A DNA stretch of 15,734 bases from Candidatus Omnitrophota bacterium (GCA_026387085.1 JAPLMK010000072.1:1-15734), one strand, 5' to 3'. Shown: positions 1-7,017, counted from the first letter of the stretch. The notes: generated by a model from the sequence alone, not told the origin. Made by a program: numbers and translations.

Positions 1-409
1 CAATCGCTGTTTTGGGCGGTTCTTCCAGGGTCTTCAAAAAAGCGTTGGCGGCCTCATCCCGGATAGCCTCTATTTCCAAAAGATAAACCCGGTGTTCCGC
101 CTGATAGGGTGAAAGGTAAATTTCCGATTTCAACTGCCTGACCTGCTCAATAGAAAGAAAACCCTTTGCGCCTTCACCCTGAATGATAAAGATGTCCGGG
201 TGCTTCTCTTCCGCCACCCTCCGGCAGGCGGAACAGTGGTTGCAGGGCAAAGAACCCGGCGTAATTTCGGAGCAAAAAAGCGCCTGAATTAAAAATTTAG
301 CCAGGCTGCGTCGCTCTTCTTTTTCCGCGCCGATAATCAGGTAAGCGGTCGCCAGCCGGTTTGCCTTAACCGCTTTGAGTAACAATTCCTGGCTTTCGGT
401 AATAGTCAT
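1..409 (-). CDS. holB: DNA polymerase III subunit delta' (partial, C-terminus outside window)
   Basis: N-terminal 136 codons of the clamp-loader delta' subunit, which helps open and load the sliding clamp on DNA at the replication fork. Seen: a CxxCxxC-type zinc cluster around 'LPCNHCSACRRV' preceded by another Cys (LFCSE), as in the DnaX/HolB AAA+ family, and the signature 'NAFLKTLEEPP' near the window edge. The usual P-loop position reads 'IIGAEKEERRSLAKF', which is not a working Walker A; that is normal for delta' and argues against dnaX. ATG at 407-409 begins MTITESQELL; no good Shine-Dalgarno is seen. It lies downstream of tmk on the same strand, a common pairing in bacteria, but the 78-bp gap contains hairpins that could uncouple the two genes. 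The stop codon lies beyond position 1. Confidence 0.9.
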   Translation of the reverse strand, partial: MTITESQELLLKAVKANRLATAYLIIGAEKEERRSLAKFLIQALFCSEITPGSLPCNHCSACRRVAEEKHPDIFIIQGEGAKGFLSIEQVRQLKSEIYLSPYQAEHRVYLLEIEAIRDEAANAFLKTLEEPPKTAI

Positions 410-424
410 AATTGATATTGGTGG

Positions 425-520
425 GCGACCCTGTACGCCGGAGGCGTATTCGTCTCAGGCGAAAAAGGGTCGCACTACGTCAATCTACTATTTTACGTAG
501 TGCGAGGCTTTCAGCCTCGC
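425..520. repeat. compound palindromic element overlapping the tmk 3' end
   Basis: Three hairpins lie back to back. The first is GCGACCCT (425-432) with AGGGTCGC (466-473), enclosing TACGCC/GGCGTA (434-439/443-448). The second is a perfect 11-bp inverted repeat TCGCACTACGT (470-480) / ACGTAGTGCGA (495-505). The third is GCGAGGCT (502-509) / AGCCTCGC (513-520). The tmk stop (488-490) is in the loop of the second hairpin, and about the last nine tmk codons fall inside the element. This looks like an inserted REP/MITE-type unit that supplied a new C-terminus; the copy number elsewhere in the genome is unknown. Confidence 0.7.
459..505 (-). terminator. possible rho-independent terminator after tmk
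   Basis: Read on the minus strand, the 11-bp stem formed by 495-505 and 470-480 (14-nt loop) is followed directly by CCCTTTTTC. That is a stem plus a short U-run, with the stop codon of tmk inside the loop. It could attenuate transcription between tmk and holB. The U-run is short, so terminator activity is an inference. Confidence 0.45.
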
Positions 521-1144
521 TAAATAGGGCAAAATCCGGGAAAAAACCTCTCCCGGAGAACCGTCGGCGGAAATGACCTTGATGCGCTTTGGTTCCCGGC
601 GGGCCAACTCCAAATATCCCCGGCGGACTTTCTCTTGAAACGCCAAACCGAGCGCCTCGATGCGGTCCGTTCCCTTAACCCGGGTCAAACCAACGGCAGG
701 ATCGATATCCAGTAAAAAAGTCAGGTCCGGCTTCAGGCCGCCGGAAGCAAAAGAACACAACGTCCTGAGTTCCGGCAAGAACAAGCCCCGGCCAAACCCC
801 TGATAGGCAAGAGTTGAATCGGTAAACCGGTCGCAAAGCACCAATTTACCCCGGGCCAAAGCAGGCTCAATTAACCGGGAGACCAAAACCCGGCGGCTGG
901 CAAGGTAAAGCAGGGCTTCGGCAACCGAATCGATCGGGTCACGCCGGCTCTTCTTGGCCAATAAAATTCGCCGGATTTCTTCTCCGACCCTGGTACCGCC
1001 CGGGTCCTTGAAAACGCGCACCGGGTAACCCAGCAATTTCAGATGTTTTACCGCCATCCGAAGCTGGGTGCTCTTGCCACACCCGTCGGTGCCTTCAACG
1101 GTGACAAATAACCCTCGAGATATTTTCTGTTTTTCTCTGTGCAT
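488..1144 (-). CDS. tmk: thymidylate kinase (dTMP kinase)
   Basis: Phosphorylates dTMP to dTDP with ATP in the cytosol, an essential step of dTTP synthesis. 218 residues, normal to slightly long for the family. Seen: P-loop GTDGCGKST at residues 18-26, the DRF motif in 'CDRFTDSTLAYQGFGRG' (substrate binding; the common form is DRY), 'DPGGT' near residue 48 and an Arg-rich lid around 'RIEALGLAFQEKVRRGY'. The ATG at 1144 has only a poor Shine-Dalgarno; no better start is available upstream of the P-loop. The last residues, about RLKASHYVK, are encoded inside a palindromic element and probably replaced the original C-terminus. It is preceded at 29 bp by the radical SAM gene and followed by holB, consistent with one transcription unit. 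Confidence 0.93.
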   Translation of the reverse strand: MHREKQKISRGLFVTVEGTDGCGKSTQLRMAVKHLKLLGYPVRVFKDPGGTRVGEEIRRILLAKKSRRDPIDSVAEALLYLASRRVLVSRLIEPALARGKLVLCDRFTDSTLAYQGFGRGLFLPELRTLCSFASGGLKPDLTFLLDIDPAVGLTRVKGTDRIEALGLAFQEKVRRGYLELARREPKRIKVISADGSPGEVFSRILPYLARLKASHYVK

Positions 1145-1173
1145 AGGTTGTTGAAAAGTTCTTAAAAATCTGT

Positions 1174-2052
1174 CTAAAACTCCGAAATTTCCTGAATGAA
1201 CAGATTATGTAAACCCAAGACCTGAGCCAGTTTCACCGTCTTGCAATATTCCCGGGCCGTAACCCGGCGATTCAATTCAGGGTGAAACTGCGCCTGGTGT
1301 GCGGGAAAATACTGGGCCATCAAACTTACGGTCACATCTAAAGAGACGTTATCAGCCAAAAAACGGAGCACCTCCCCGGTTGTGGAAAGGTCATCCGGCA
1401 AGACCAGGTGACGCACAATCAAACCGCTTTGCGCTACACCTTTTTTATCAACCTTCAAATTACCAACCTGACGATACATTTCCTTAATTGCCGGACCGGC
1501 AAAAGTAAAATAATCTCTAACTCCGGATATATCCGCGCCGGCCTTATCATTTCCATATTTTAAATCAGGAAGGTAAACAGATACAACTCCTTCCAGCTGT
1601 TTCAGGGTCTCCATCGTCTCATAACCGCTGGTATTATAAACAATCGGAAGTTTAAAACCTTCGATCGCAGCCTGCTGAATAGCCTCCAAAATCTGCGGCA
1701 CAAAATGAGTGGGTGTAACCAGGTTTAAATTATGGCAACCGTTCTTTTGAAGCAATAACATCATCCGGACCAGCTGCGGAGTAGAAACCTCCCTGCCTTC
1801 CCTTAATTGGCTGATCGGATAATTCTGGCAGAAAAGACAGTGCAGGGTGCATCCGGAAAAGAAAATAGTACCGCTGCCCCGGGAACCGGAAATTGGCGGC
1901 TCTTCGCCGAAATGGCTGTTATGGCTGGCTACCTTCGCCCGTGCTCCTCCCTGGCAAAAACCTTTTTCCCCTTCCAACCGGTTTACCCGGCAGCCCCGCG
2001 GGCAGAGCATGCAAGCAGAAAGAATAGTGTCAAATTTTTTCATTTTTTGCAC
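1174..2052 (-). CDS. radical SAM protein, PflX / pyruvate formate-lyase activase-like (COG1313 type)
   Basis: 292 residues. Seen: the radical SAM cluster motif CxxxCxxC at C68-C72-C75 ('GCTLHCLFCQN') and a Cys-rich N-terminus 'CMLCPRGCRVNR...GFCQGG', a possible second metal site shared by PflX-like proteins. Family members resemble activases that install glycyl radicals, but the PflX branch usually lacks an adjacent glycyl-radical enzyme, and none is seen here. The true substrate is unknown. The start is uncertain: GTG at 2050-2052 (MQKMKK) or ATG at 2041-2043 (MKKFDT); neither has a Shine-Dalgarno, because a 125-bp palindromic element abuts the gene immediately upstream. Neighbours priA and tmk are unrelated in function, so context gives no job. 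Confidence 0.85.
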   Translation of the reverse strand: MQKMKKFDTILSACMLCPRGCRVNRLEGEKGFCQGGARAKVASHNSHFGEEPPISGSRGSGTIFFSGCTLHCLFCQNYPISQLREGREVSTPQLVRMMLLLQKNGCHNLNLVTPTHFVPQILEAIQQAAIEGFKLPIVYNTSGYETMETLKQLEGVVSVYLPDLKYGNDKAGADISGVRDYFTFAGPAIKEMYRQVGNLKVDKKGVAQSGLIVRHLVLPDDLSTTGEVLRFLADNVSLDVTVSLMAQYFPAHQAQFHPELNRRVTAREYCKTVKLAQVLGLHNLFIQEISEF

Positions 2053-2054
2053 TC

Positions 2055-2179
2055 ATGCCGATTCGCATTCAAAAATAGAGCAAGGCGGCAAAGAAGCAGC
2101 AACGAGGCGTACATGGAAGTACGCCGAGGAAGCTGGTGACGCGGCCAACGCCGCTATATGAATGAAGGCGAGTCGGCAT
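2055..2179. repeat. 125-bp MITE/REP-like imperfect long hairpin between priA and the radical SAM gene
   Basis: Terminal inverted repeats are ATGCCGATTCGC (2055-2066) and GCGAGTCGGCAT (2168-2179), 11 of 12 matching. Inner pairs ATTCA/TGAAT and ATAG/CTAT continue the stem, and the apex is GGCGTAC (2106-2112) / GTACGCC (2119-2125) with a 6-nt loop. The element fills the whole gap: its last base is the last base of the priA stop codon, and its other end is 2 bp from the GTG of the next gene. No transposase is inside, so any mobility would need an enzyme from elsewhere. Confidence 0.75.
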
Positions 2180-4179
2180 CAGAACAGATCAACCGGGTCA
2201 ATATCAACCGTAACCCCTTTATCAAAAATCTGTTTGTCCGGTAATGACCGGAGAAATTCCTGAATCCGGCCCGGCTTGGCGGACTTCAAAATAAGATGAC
2301 GGCGGTACGACCGGTGCATCTTTTTGTGGAAACAAGCCGCCGGACCCAGCACTTCTATCTCCATCTCTCCTGATATTTTATTGGCCTGTTCCGCCCATTG
2401 GCCGGATTTCCGGAGAACCGTCTCCTCGCGTTTTCCGGCAAAAAGAATGTTGGCCAAAAAACCGAAAGGCGGGTAACCGGCTTCCTTTCGGAAGAAAAGT
2501 TCTTTCTCGTAAAATTCCTCAAATTTAAATCCGGGAAGACTGGAAAAAACATAGTGGTCCGGATAATAGGTCTGAATGTAAACCTCGGCATTAGGCAGGT
2601 TCCGTCCGGCGCGGCCGGCCGACTGACAGAGGAGTTGAAACGAACGTTCCGCCGCCCGGAAATCAGGCAGGTTGAGCAAAACATCCGAACCTAAAACACC
2701 AACCAGGGTAACCAGGGGAAAGTGGTGGCCTTTGGTAACCAGCTGGGTGCCGACCATAATCTGGTATTTTCCGTCCCGGAAATCAAGCACCGAATCAAGC
2801 CCTTCCTTCCGGTTAAGCGCGTCGGAATCAAGGCGCAAAATGCTATTATCCGGAAAGAGCCGGTTTAACTCTTTCTCCACCAATTGAGTACCGACTCCGG
2901 AGCGGCCCAACCGGCTCCCCTTGCAATCCGGGCAATCCTGGGGCTGGTCTTTCCGGTAACCGCAGTAATGGCAGTAAAGTTCACCGGTGGTGTGATGATA
3001 CACGAGCGTAACCGCACACTCCGGGCAAGCGAAAAGATAACCGCAGTCCTCGCAGAAAAGATAGGTGGCATGACCGCGACGGTTGATAAAAATAATCGAC
3101 TGCTCTCCCTTCAACAATCTTTCTTCCAACAAAGCGCGCAATGTTGAGGAAATTATCGGACGCCGCCTCTTCTGAGCAACGGTTCCGGAAAGACGCAAAT
3201 CAGCAATATGGATTTCGGGAAAGGAAAGATTTTTGACGATACGTTCCGTAAGGGAAAAATAAGCATACCGGCCTTCTTTCGCGGCCTGATAAGCTTCAAG
3301 CGACGGCGTCGCGCTTCCCAGAACAACCAGGGCGCCCTCAATCTCGCCCCTTTTAACCGCCACATCACGGGCGTGGTAACGCGGAGTCCGGGTCTCCTTG
3401 TAGGAACGGTCAAACTCTTCGTCCAGCACAATCAATCTCAAGTCCGGCAAAGAAGCAAAGAGCGCGGAACGCGTACCAATCAGGACGGAAACTTTCCCCT
3501 CTTTTGCCTTGCACAAAAGCCGGTAATGCTCCGACGGGGTGAGCCGTCCGTGCAGAATCGCCACCCGGTCTCCAAACCGTTCCCGGGCCCATTCTTCGGT
3601 TTGCGGAACCAGCACAACTTCCGGAACCAGGATAAGGGCCTGTCCGCCGGCATCAGCCGCAAAAGCCGCTAATTGGAGGTAAATTTCCGTCTTACCGCTG
3701 GCCGCCACCCCCTGCAATAAAACCGTTCCTTTTTCCGAAGCGGCCAGGAGAACCTTCAGATCCTCCAGGACCTTATTTTGTTCCGGTGTCGCAACCTGTT
3801 GTGCCACGCCGGTTAAAATTCCCTGGTAGAAAACCTCTTCCGTAACCAATTCTCTTTTCGGCGGCCGGACCGAAGCGGTTAAAACAAACCTCAGAATCTC
3901 ACCCAGGGGAGCACAGTAATAATCGGCCATCCATTTAGCCAGCATTAACACCTTATCCGAGACAAGGGGCTGCGTATCAATCAACCGGTTCACCGTTTTA
4001 AGGTTGGGCACATCAGGCAATTGGTCGAAAAGTTCGACCACGAAACCGGTGCCCTCGCGCCTTCCAAACGGAACAGAGACCCGCTGGCCAACCTTGATTG
4101 TCTCGGAAAATTCTCCGGTCTGATAAGAAAAAACCTGGCGGGTTGAAAGAGGAAAAACAACGGAACAGTATTTAGCCAC
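2179..4179 (-). CDS. priA: primosomal protein N' / replication restart helicase PriA
   Basis: Superfamily 2 helicase that recognises stalled forks and reloads the replisome; 666 residues from the chosen start, usual to slightly short for the family. Seen: an N-terminal DNA-binding region (MAKYCSVVFPLS...), Walker A 'GVAASGKTE' at about residues 157-165, motif II 'DEEF' at 253-256, 'GSATPS', the zinc-binding CxxC series (CEDCGYLFACPEC ... CHYCGY ... CPDC) and a helicase C half with 'QSAGRAGR'. Start choice: AGAGAGG on the minus strand (4188-4194) sits 8 nt before GTG 4177-4179 and overlaps the upstream GTG at 4186-4188, so the inner GTG is preferred. Odd: motif II is normally DEEH in PriA; here His is replaced by Phe. 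The stop overlaps a palindromic element. Confidence 0.92.
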   Translation of the reverse strand: MAKYCSVVFPLSTRQVFSYQTGEFSETIKVGQRVSVPFGRREGTGFVVELFDQLPDVPNLKTVNRLIDTQPLVSDKVLMLAKWMADYYCAPLGEILRFVLTASVRPPKRELVTEEVFYQGILTGVAQQVATPEQNKVLEDLKVLLAASEKGTVLLQGVAASGKTEIYLQLAAFAADAGGQALILVPEVVLVPQTEEWARERFGDRVAILHGRLTPSEHYRLLCKAKEGKVSVLIGTRSALFASLPDLRLIVLDEEFDRSYKETRTPRYHARDVAVKRGEIEGALVVLGSATPSLEAYQAAKEGRYAYFSLTERIVKNLSFPEIHIADLRLSGTVAQKRRRPIISSTLRALLEERLLKGEQSIIFINRRGHATYLFCEDCGYLFACPECAVTLVYHHTTGELYCHYCGYRKDQPQDCPDCKGSRLGRSGVGTQLVEKELNRLFPDNSILRLDSDALNRKEGLDSVLDFRDGKYQIMVGTQLVTKGHHFPLVTLVGVLGSDVLLNLPDFRAAERSFQLLCQSAGRAGRNLPNAEVYIQTYYPDHYVFSSLPGFKFEEFYEKELFFRKEAGYPPFGFLANILFAGKREETVLRKSGQWAEQANKISGEMEIEVLGPAACFHKKMHRSYRRHLILKSAKPGRIQEFLRSLPDKQIFDKGVTVDIDPVDLF

Positions 4180-4187
4180 GACGAACA

Positions 4188-4194
4188 CCTCTCT
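4188..4194 (-). promoter_or_regulatory. Shine-Dalgarno deciding the priA start
   Basis: AGAGAGG on the minus strand lies 8 nt upstream of the GTG at 4177-4179. Because it overlaps the other in-frame GTG (4186-4188), it selects the inner start. Confidence 0.6.
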
Positions 4195-4199
4195 ATGCG

Positions 4200-4274
4200 G
4201 TCATTCCCGCGGATAGTAAGCGGGAATCTACACCTTAAAGAAATGGATTCCCGCCTAAGACATGCGGGAATGAC
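4200..4274. repeat. 75-bp palindromic repeat (GTCATTCCCGC family)
   Basis: Perfect 11-bp terminal inverted repeats GTCATTCCCGC (4200-4210) and GCGGGAATGAC (4264-4274). Internal copies GCGGGAATC (4220-4228) and GATTCCCGC (4246-4254) let it fold either as two side-by-side hairpins or as one long hairpin. It takes up 75 of the 105 bp between the korC-like stop and the priA start. I recognise this motif as a type of short non-coding repeat common in many environmental bacterial genomes; no transposase is present. Confidence 0.8.
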
Positions 4275-4284
4275 AAACGTTTTT

Positions 4285-4830
4285 TCAGGTAGTCTGATAT
4301 CCGGAAAGGAGTGCCTTTTCGCTGAGCGCAACAGCAGCCGGTTTGCCCGGGAAGACCGCCGGCAGGGCTTCTTTCAAACTTTTCAATAACGGAAAGGGAT
4401 GGATTAGGCCCGGATATTTCTCAGCCCTTCTGGCCAGAAATCCGGCCACAACCATATTGGCGGCTCGCTGGTCGCCAACTTTCCGGGCAATCTCATCAGC
4501 CAAAATCGGAAACAACCGCCTCTTTTCCGCCTTCGTTTTAACCAAGTCGGCATTGATAACAAGCACGCCTTTATGCGTCACCATCTTTTCCAGGTATTCA
4601 TAGGCAAACTGGTCCAGGAAGATACCCAGATCAGCCTCGGAAACAATGGGAGAGGGAATTTCGGTCCCCGAAATAATAACCGTGGCAAAAGTATAGCCGC
4701 CGCGCATCTCGGCTCCGTAAATCGGATAGCAACTTATCGCCCGGCCCTCATTCATCCCGGCAATCGCCAAAAGTTTGCTCAGGGTAACGATACCCTGGCC
4801 TCCGCTTCCGCCCAAAATTATCCGGCACAT
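4285..4830 (-). CDS. 2-oxoacid:acceptor oxidoreductase gamma-type subunit (KorC/PorG/IorB-like), standalone
   Basis: 181 residues, right size for the gamma domain of pyruvate/2-oxoglutarate/indolepyruvate:ferredoxin oxidoreductases, which convert 2-oxoacids to acyl-CoA with ferredoxin as electron acceptor. Seen: N-terminal 'GGSGGQGIVTLSKLLAIAG' and 'YPIYGAEMRGG', both hallmarks of the POR_N gamma fold. The alpha and beta (TPP-binding) subunits expected beside it are absent: upstream is the divergent 6S RNA locus and downstream is priA. It must either pair with subunits encoded elsewhere or have another role. ATG at 4828-4830 has no Shine-Dalgarno. A weak promoter just upstream would give a nearly leaderless message. 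Which 2-oxoacid is used cannot be read from the sequence. Confidence 0.85.
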   Translation of the reverse strand: MCRIILGGSGGQGIVTLSKLLAIAGMNEGRAISCYPIYGAEMRGGYTFATVIISGTEIPSPIVSEADLGIFLDQFAYEYLEKMVTHKGVLVINADLVKTKAEKRRLFPILADEIARKVGDQRAANMVVAGFLARRAEKYPGLIHPFPLLKSLKEALPAVFPGKPAAVALSEKALLSGYQTT

Positions 4831-4837
4831 GCCTATA

Positions 4838-4867
4838 ATGATACCATCTTGATATAGATTTTTACAA
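4838..4867 (-). promoter_or_regulatory. weak candidate promoter for the minus-strand housekeeping run
   Basis: On the minus strand TTGTAA (4862-4867), an 18-bp spacer and TATCAT (4838-4843). Transcription would begin within a few bases of the korC-like ATG, giving a leaderless message and fitting the missing Shine-Dalgarno. Matches to consensus are partial. Confidence 0.35.
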
Positions 4868-4880
4868 AGTCACCGGCCTA

Positions 4881-4909
4881 TTGACATTAGGTTTAAAGAG
4901 GTATAAAAT
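4881..4909 (+). promoter_or_regulatory. sigma70-type promoter of the 6S RNA
   Basis: A perfect -35 TTGACA (4881-4886), a 17-bp spacer and -10 TAAAAT (4904-4909). Start of transcription is expected near 4916, about 17 nt before the closing stem of the 6S RNA. Confidence 0.8.
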
Positions 4910-4932
4910 TGAAGCGGATACTTAAAGAAGAT

Positions 4933-5110
4933 AAAATCCTGTCCTGTGCGCCAGGAGTTTTTCCCTGAGCCAACACTCTTCTTTTGGGAGTCAGAATTAA
5001 GGTGCAGACCGCACGCCCCTGAAAAGGGGAAGCGGAAAACATCTTACGACGACACCCACCTATTGGAAGGGTTCAGAGGGGTTTCTCCAACGGCAGGACG
5101 GGATTTTTTT
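4933..5110 (+). ncRNA. ssrS: 6S RNA
   Basis: 6S RNA binds the housekeeping RNA polymerase holoenzyme by imitating an open promoter. Seen: a closing stem of 14 pairs between 4933-4946 (AAAATCCTGTCCTG) and 5094-5107 (CAGGACGGGATTTT, one G-U), followed by a U-run to 5110. The length of 178 nt is typical. Two blocks match what I remember of E. coli 6S RNA: 'CCCTGAGCC' on the 5' side and 'ACGACGACAC..CACCT' followed by 'GGGTTCA..GGGGTT' on the 3' side. It sits directly upstream of a gene containing 5-formyltetrahydrofolate cyclo-ligase, the same neighbour as in E. coli (ssrS-ygfA). Exact 5' and 3' ends depend on processing. Confidence 0.9.
5094..5110 (+). terminator. 3' end of 6S RNA, possible intrinsic terminator
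   Basis: The 3' half of the closing stem runs straight into seven T residues (5104-5110). The pairing partner is about 150 nt upstream, so this is an unusual terminator; read-through into the next gene 20 bp on is plausible. Confidence 0.4.
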
Positions 5111-5130
5111 GTCTAAATAGTTTTCCGCGC

Positions 5131-7017
5131 ATGAATACCCTCTTTCCCGAAGCAGAAAAAAAAGACCTTAAAGAAGCGCCGCTATCCCTCCGGATGCGTC
5201 CGAAAACCCTGGCGGAGTTTGTGGGTCAGGAAGAGATTTTGGGCGAAGGTAAACTCCTTTCCCGGGCCATCCTCGCCGACCGGGTTGCCTCCATCATCAT
5301 TTTCGGTCCGCCGGGAACCGGCAAAACCACCCTGGCGCACATAATCGCCAACCACACCCAAGGCATCTTTGAACGATTGAATGCCGTGACCGCCGGAGTC
5401 AGCGAAATACGGCAGGTGCTCTCCGGAGCCCGGGAAAGAAAGCAAAAACTGAGCCGCAAAACCATCCTCTTTGTAGATGAAATTCACCGCTTCAACAAGG
5501 CCCAGCAGGACGCCTTTATGGAAGACGTGGAAGAGGGAAACATCGTCCTGGTCGGTGCAACCACCCACAACCCTTTCTTTGCCCTGAATACCCCCCTGCT
5601 TTCCCGGTCCCAGGTCTTTGAACTGAAAACACTCACCGACCAGGACATCACCAAAATTCTCAAGCGGGCGCTGGCCGACAAAGAATCGGGATTAGGTAAT
5701 TACCGGGTGGAAATTGTTGATGCCGCCTTTCAACACCTGGCGAAATCCGCGGAAGGCGACGCCCGACGGGCGCTTAATTCTCTGGAGGTGGCGGTCTTAA
5801 CCACCCCGGCTGATTCCGAAGGCATAATCCTCATCGACCAAAAAATCGCCCGGGAAGTTACGGCTAAAAAGATAATCCGTTACGACCGGGTTGAAGACGA
5901 ACATTTTGATACCATCTCAGCTTTCATTAAAAGCGTGCGCGGTTCTGACCCTGATGCGGCATTATACTACCTGGCCCGGATGCTGGAGGGCGGTGAAGAC
6001 CCGCGCTTCATCGCCCGGCGCCTGGTAATTCTGGCATCCGAGGACATCGGCAACGCCGACCCGGCTGCGCTCCCGATTGCCGTCAGCGCCTTCCAGGCAA
6101 CCGATTTCATCGGAATGCCGGAAGCGAGAATCCCGCTTGCGCAGGCAACCACCTACCTTGCCTGCGCCCCAAAGAGTAACGCCGCTTACCTGGCGCTGGA
6201 AAAAGCCTCAGAAGATGTTCGGGAAGGAAAAATCCTGCCGACGCCGGCCTACCTCCGGGTTGGCAGTTATCAGGGAGCCAAAACCCTGGGCCGGGGCCAG
6301 GGTTATAAATATCCGCACCAATTCCCCGGCCATTTCGTGCCCCAAGCGTATATTTCGGAAGAACGGCGTTATTACTTCCCGACGGAAGAAGGAAAAGAAA
6401 AGGAGATTAAAACCAGGATGGAAAATCTGAAAGAACTTAAAAAAGCGCTGGACCAAAAGATGGCAATGCGGTGTGCCGCCCGTAAAAAACGGGAATCTCT
6501 TACGGAAAAAGAGGTTGCCGCGCGAAGCGAACGCATTAAGAAGTGCGTCCTGCACGACCCGGATTTCAAAAAAGCCGAAGTTATTGCTCTTTACGCCTCC
6601 TTCCGGAACGAAGTAAATACCATGAACCTGATCAAAGAAGCGTTAAGCGTCGCCAAAAAAATCGGGCTGCCCAAAACTAATATCCGCACTCGCGCGCTTA
6701 CCTTCTACCTGGTAAAAGACCTGTCTGATTTATGCGCCGGCGCCTACGGAATCCCAGAACCAAACGAGAATTGTAAACTGCTGCCCGCCTCTGAAATCAA
6801 CCTGGTCATTATGCCCGGAATCGCCTTTGATGAAACCGGTTGCCGCATCGGTTTCGGCGGCGGATACTACGACCGTTTCCTTCGACAAGTACCTCCGGCA
6901 ATTAAAAAAATTGCGCTCGCCTATGAGTTCCAAATCCTGAAAGAAAAGATACCGGACTTGGCAAAAGACGCAAAAATTGATAAAATAATAACTGAAGAGC
7001 GCGTTATCGTTCCGTAA
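5131..7017 (+). CDS. rarA: fusion of RarA/MgsA AAA+ ATPase and 5-formyltetrahydrofolate cyclo-ligase
   Basis: 628 residues where RarA alone is about 430 and the cyclo-ligase about 190. N-terminal part (about 1-430): Walker A GPPGTGKT at 59-66, Walker B 'LFVDEIHRF' at 113-121, sensor region 'GATTHNPFF' and the RarA C-terminal tetramer region ('PTPAYLRVGSYQGAK...GYKYPHQFPGHFVPQ'). RarA acts at stalled replication forks and in recombination. C-terminal part (about 440-628): 5-FCL (MTHFS), with 'FRNEVNT' and the signature 'GFGGGYYDRFL' at 574-584; it converts 5-formyl-THF to 5,10-methenyl-THF using ATP. The frame is continuous across the junction at about 431-443 with no internal Shine-Dalgarno-preceded start obvious. 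ATG 5131 gives the normal RarA N-terminus but has no Shine-Dalgarno. It is probably read from the 6S RNA promoter. Confidence 0.93.
   Translation: MNTLFPEAEKKDLKEAPLSLRMRPKTLAEFVGQEEILGEGKLLSRAILADRVASIIIFGPPGTGKTTLAHIIANHTQGIFERLNAVTAGVSEIRQVLSGARERKQKLSRKTILFVDEIHRFNKAQQDAFMEDVEEGNIVLVGATTHNPFFALNTPLLSRSQVFELKTLTDQDITKILKRALADKESGLGNYRVEIVDAAFQHLAKSAEGDARRALNSLEVAVLTTPADSEGIILIDQKIAREVTAKKIIRYDRVEDEHFDTISAFIKSVRGSDPDAALYYLARMLEGGEDPRFIARRLVILASEDIGNADPAALPIAVSAFQATDFIGMPEARIPLAQATTYLACAPKSNAAYLALEKASEDVREGKILPTPAYLRVGSYQGAKTLGRGQGYKYPHQFPGHFVPQAYISEERRYYFPTEEGKEKEIKTRMENLKELKKALDQKMAMRCAARKKRESLTEKEVAARSERIKKCVLHDPDFKKAEVIALYASFRNEVNTMNLIKEALSVAKKIGLPKTNIRTRALTFYLVKDLSDLCAGAYGIPEPNENCKLLPASEINLVIMPGIAFDETGCRIGFGGGYYDRFLRQVPPAIKKIALAYEFQILKEKIPDLAKDAKIDKIITEERVIVP

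Noticed and set aside
1..409. DnaX (gamma/tau) N-terminus
   Set aside because: No Walker A and the position next to tmk fits delta' (holB) better.
3208..3672. 154-codon plus-strand reading inside priA
   Set aside because: Antisense to conserved PriA helicase motifs and compositionally a mirror frame.
6208..6555. Minus-strand reading inside the rarA fusion
   Set aside because: Overlaps the RarA-cyclo-ligase junction on the opposite strand; no start signal or motif.
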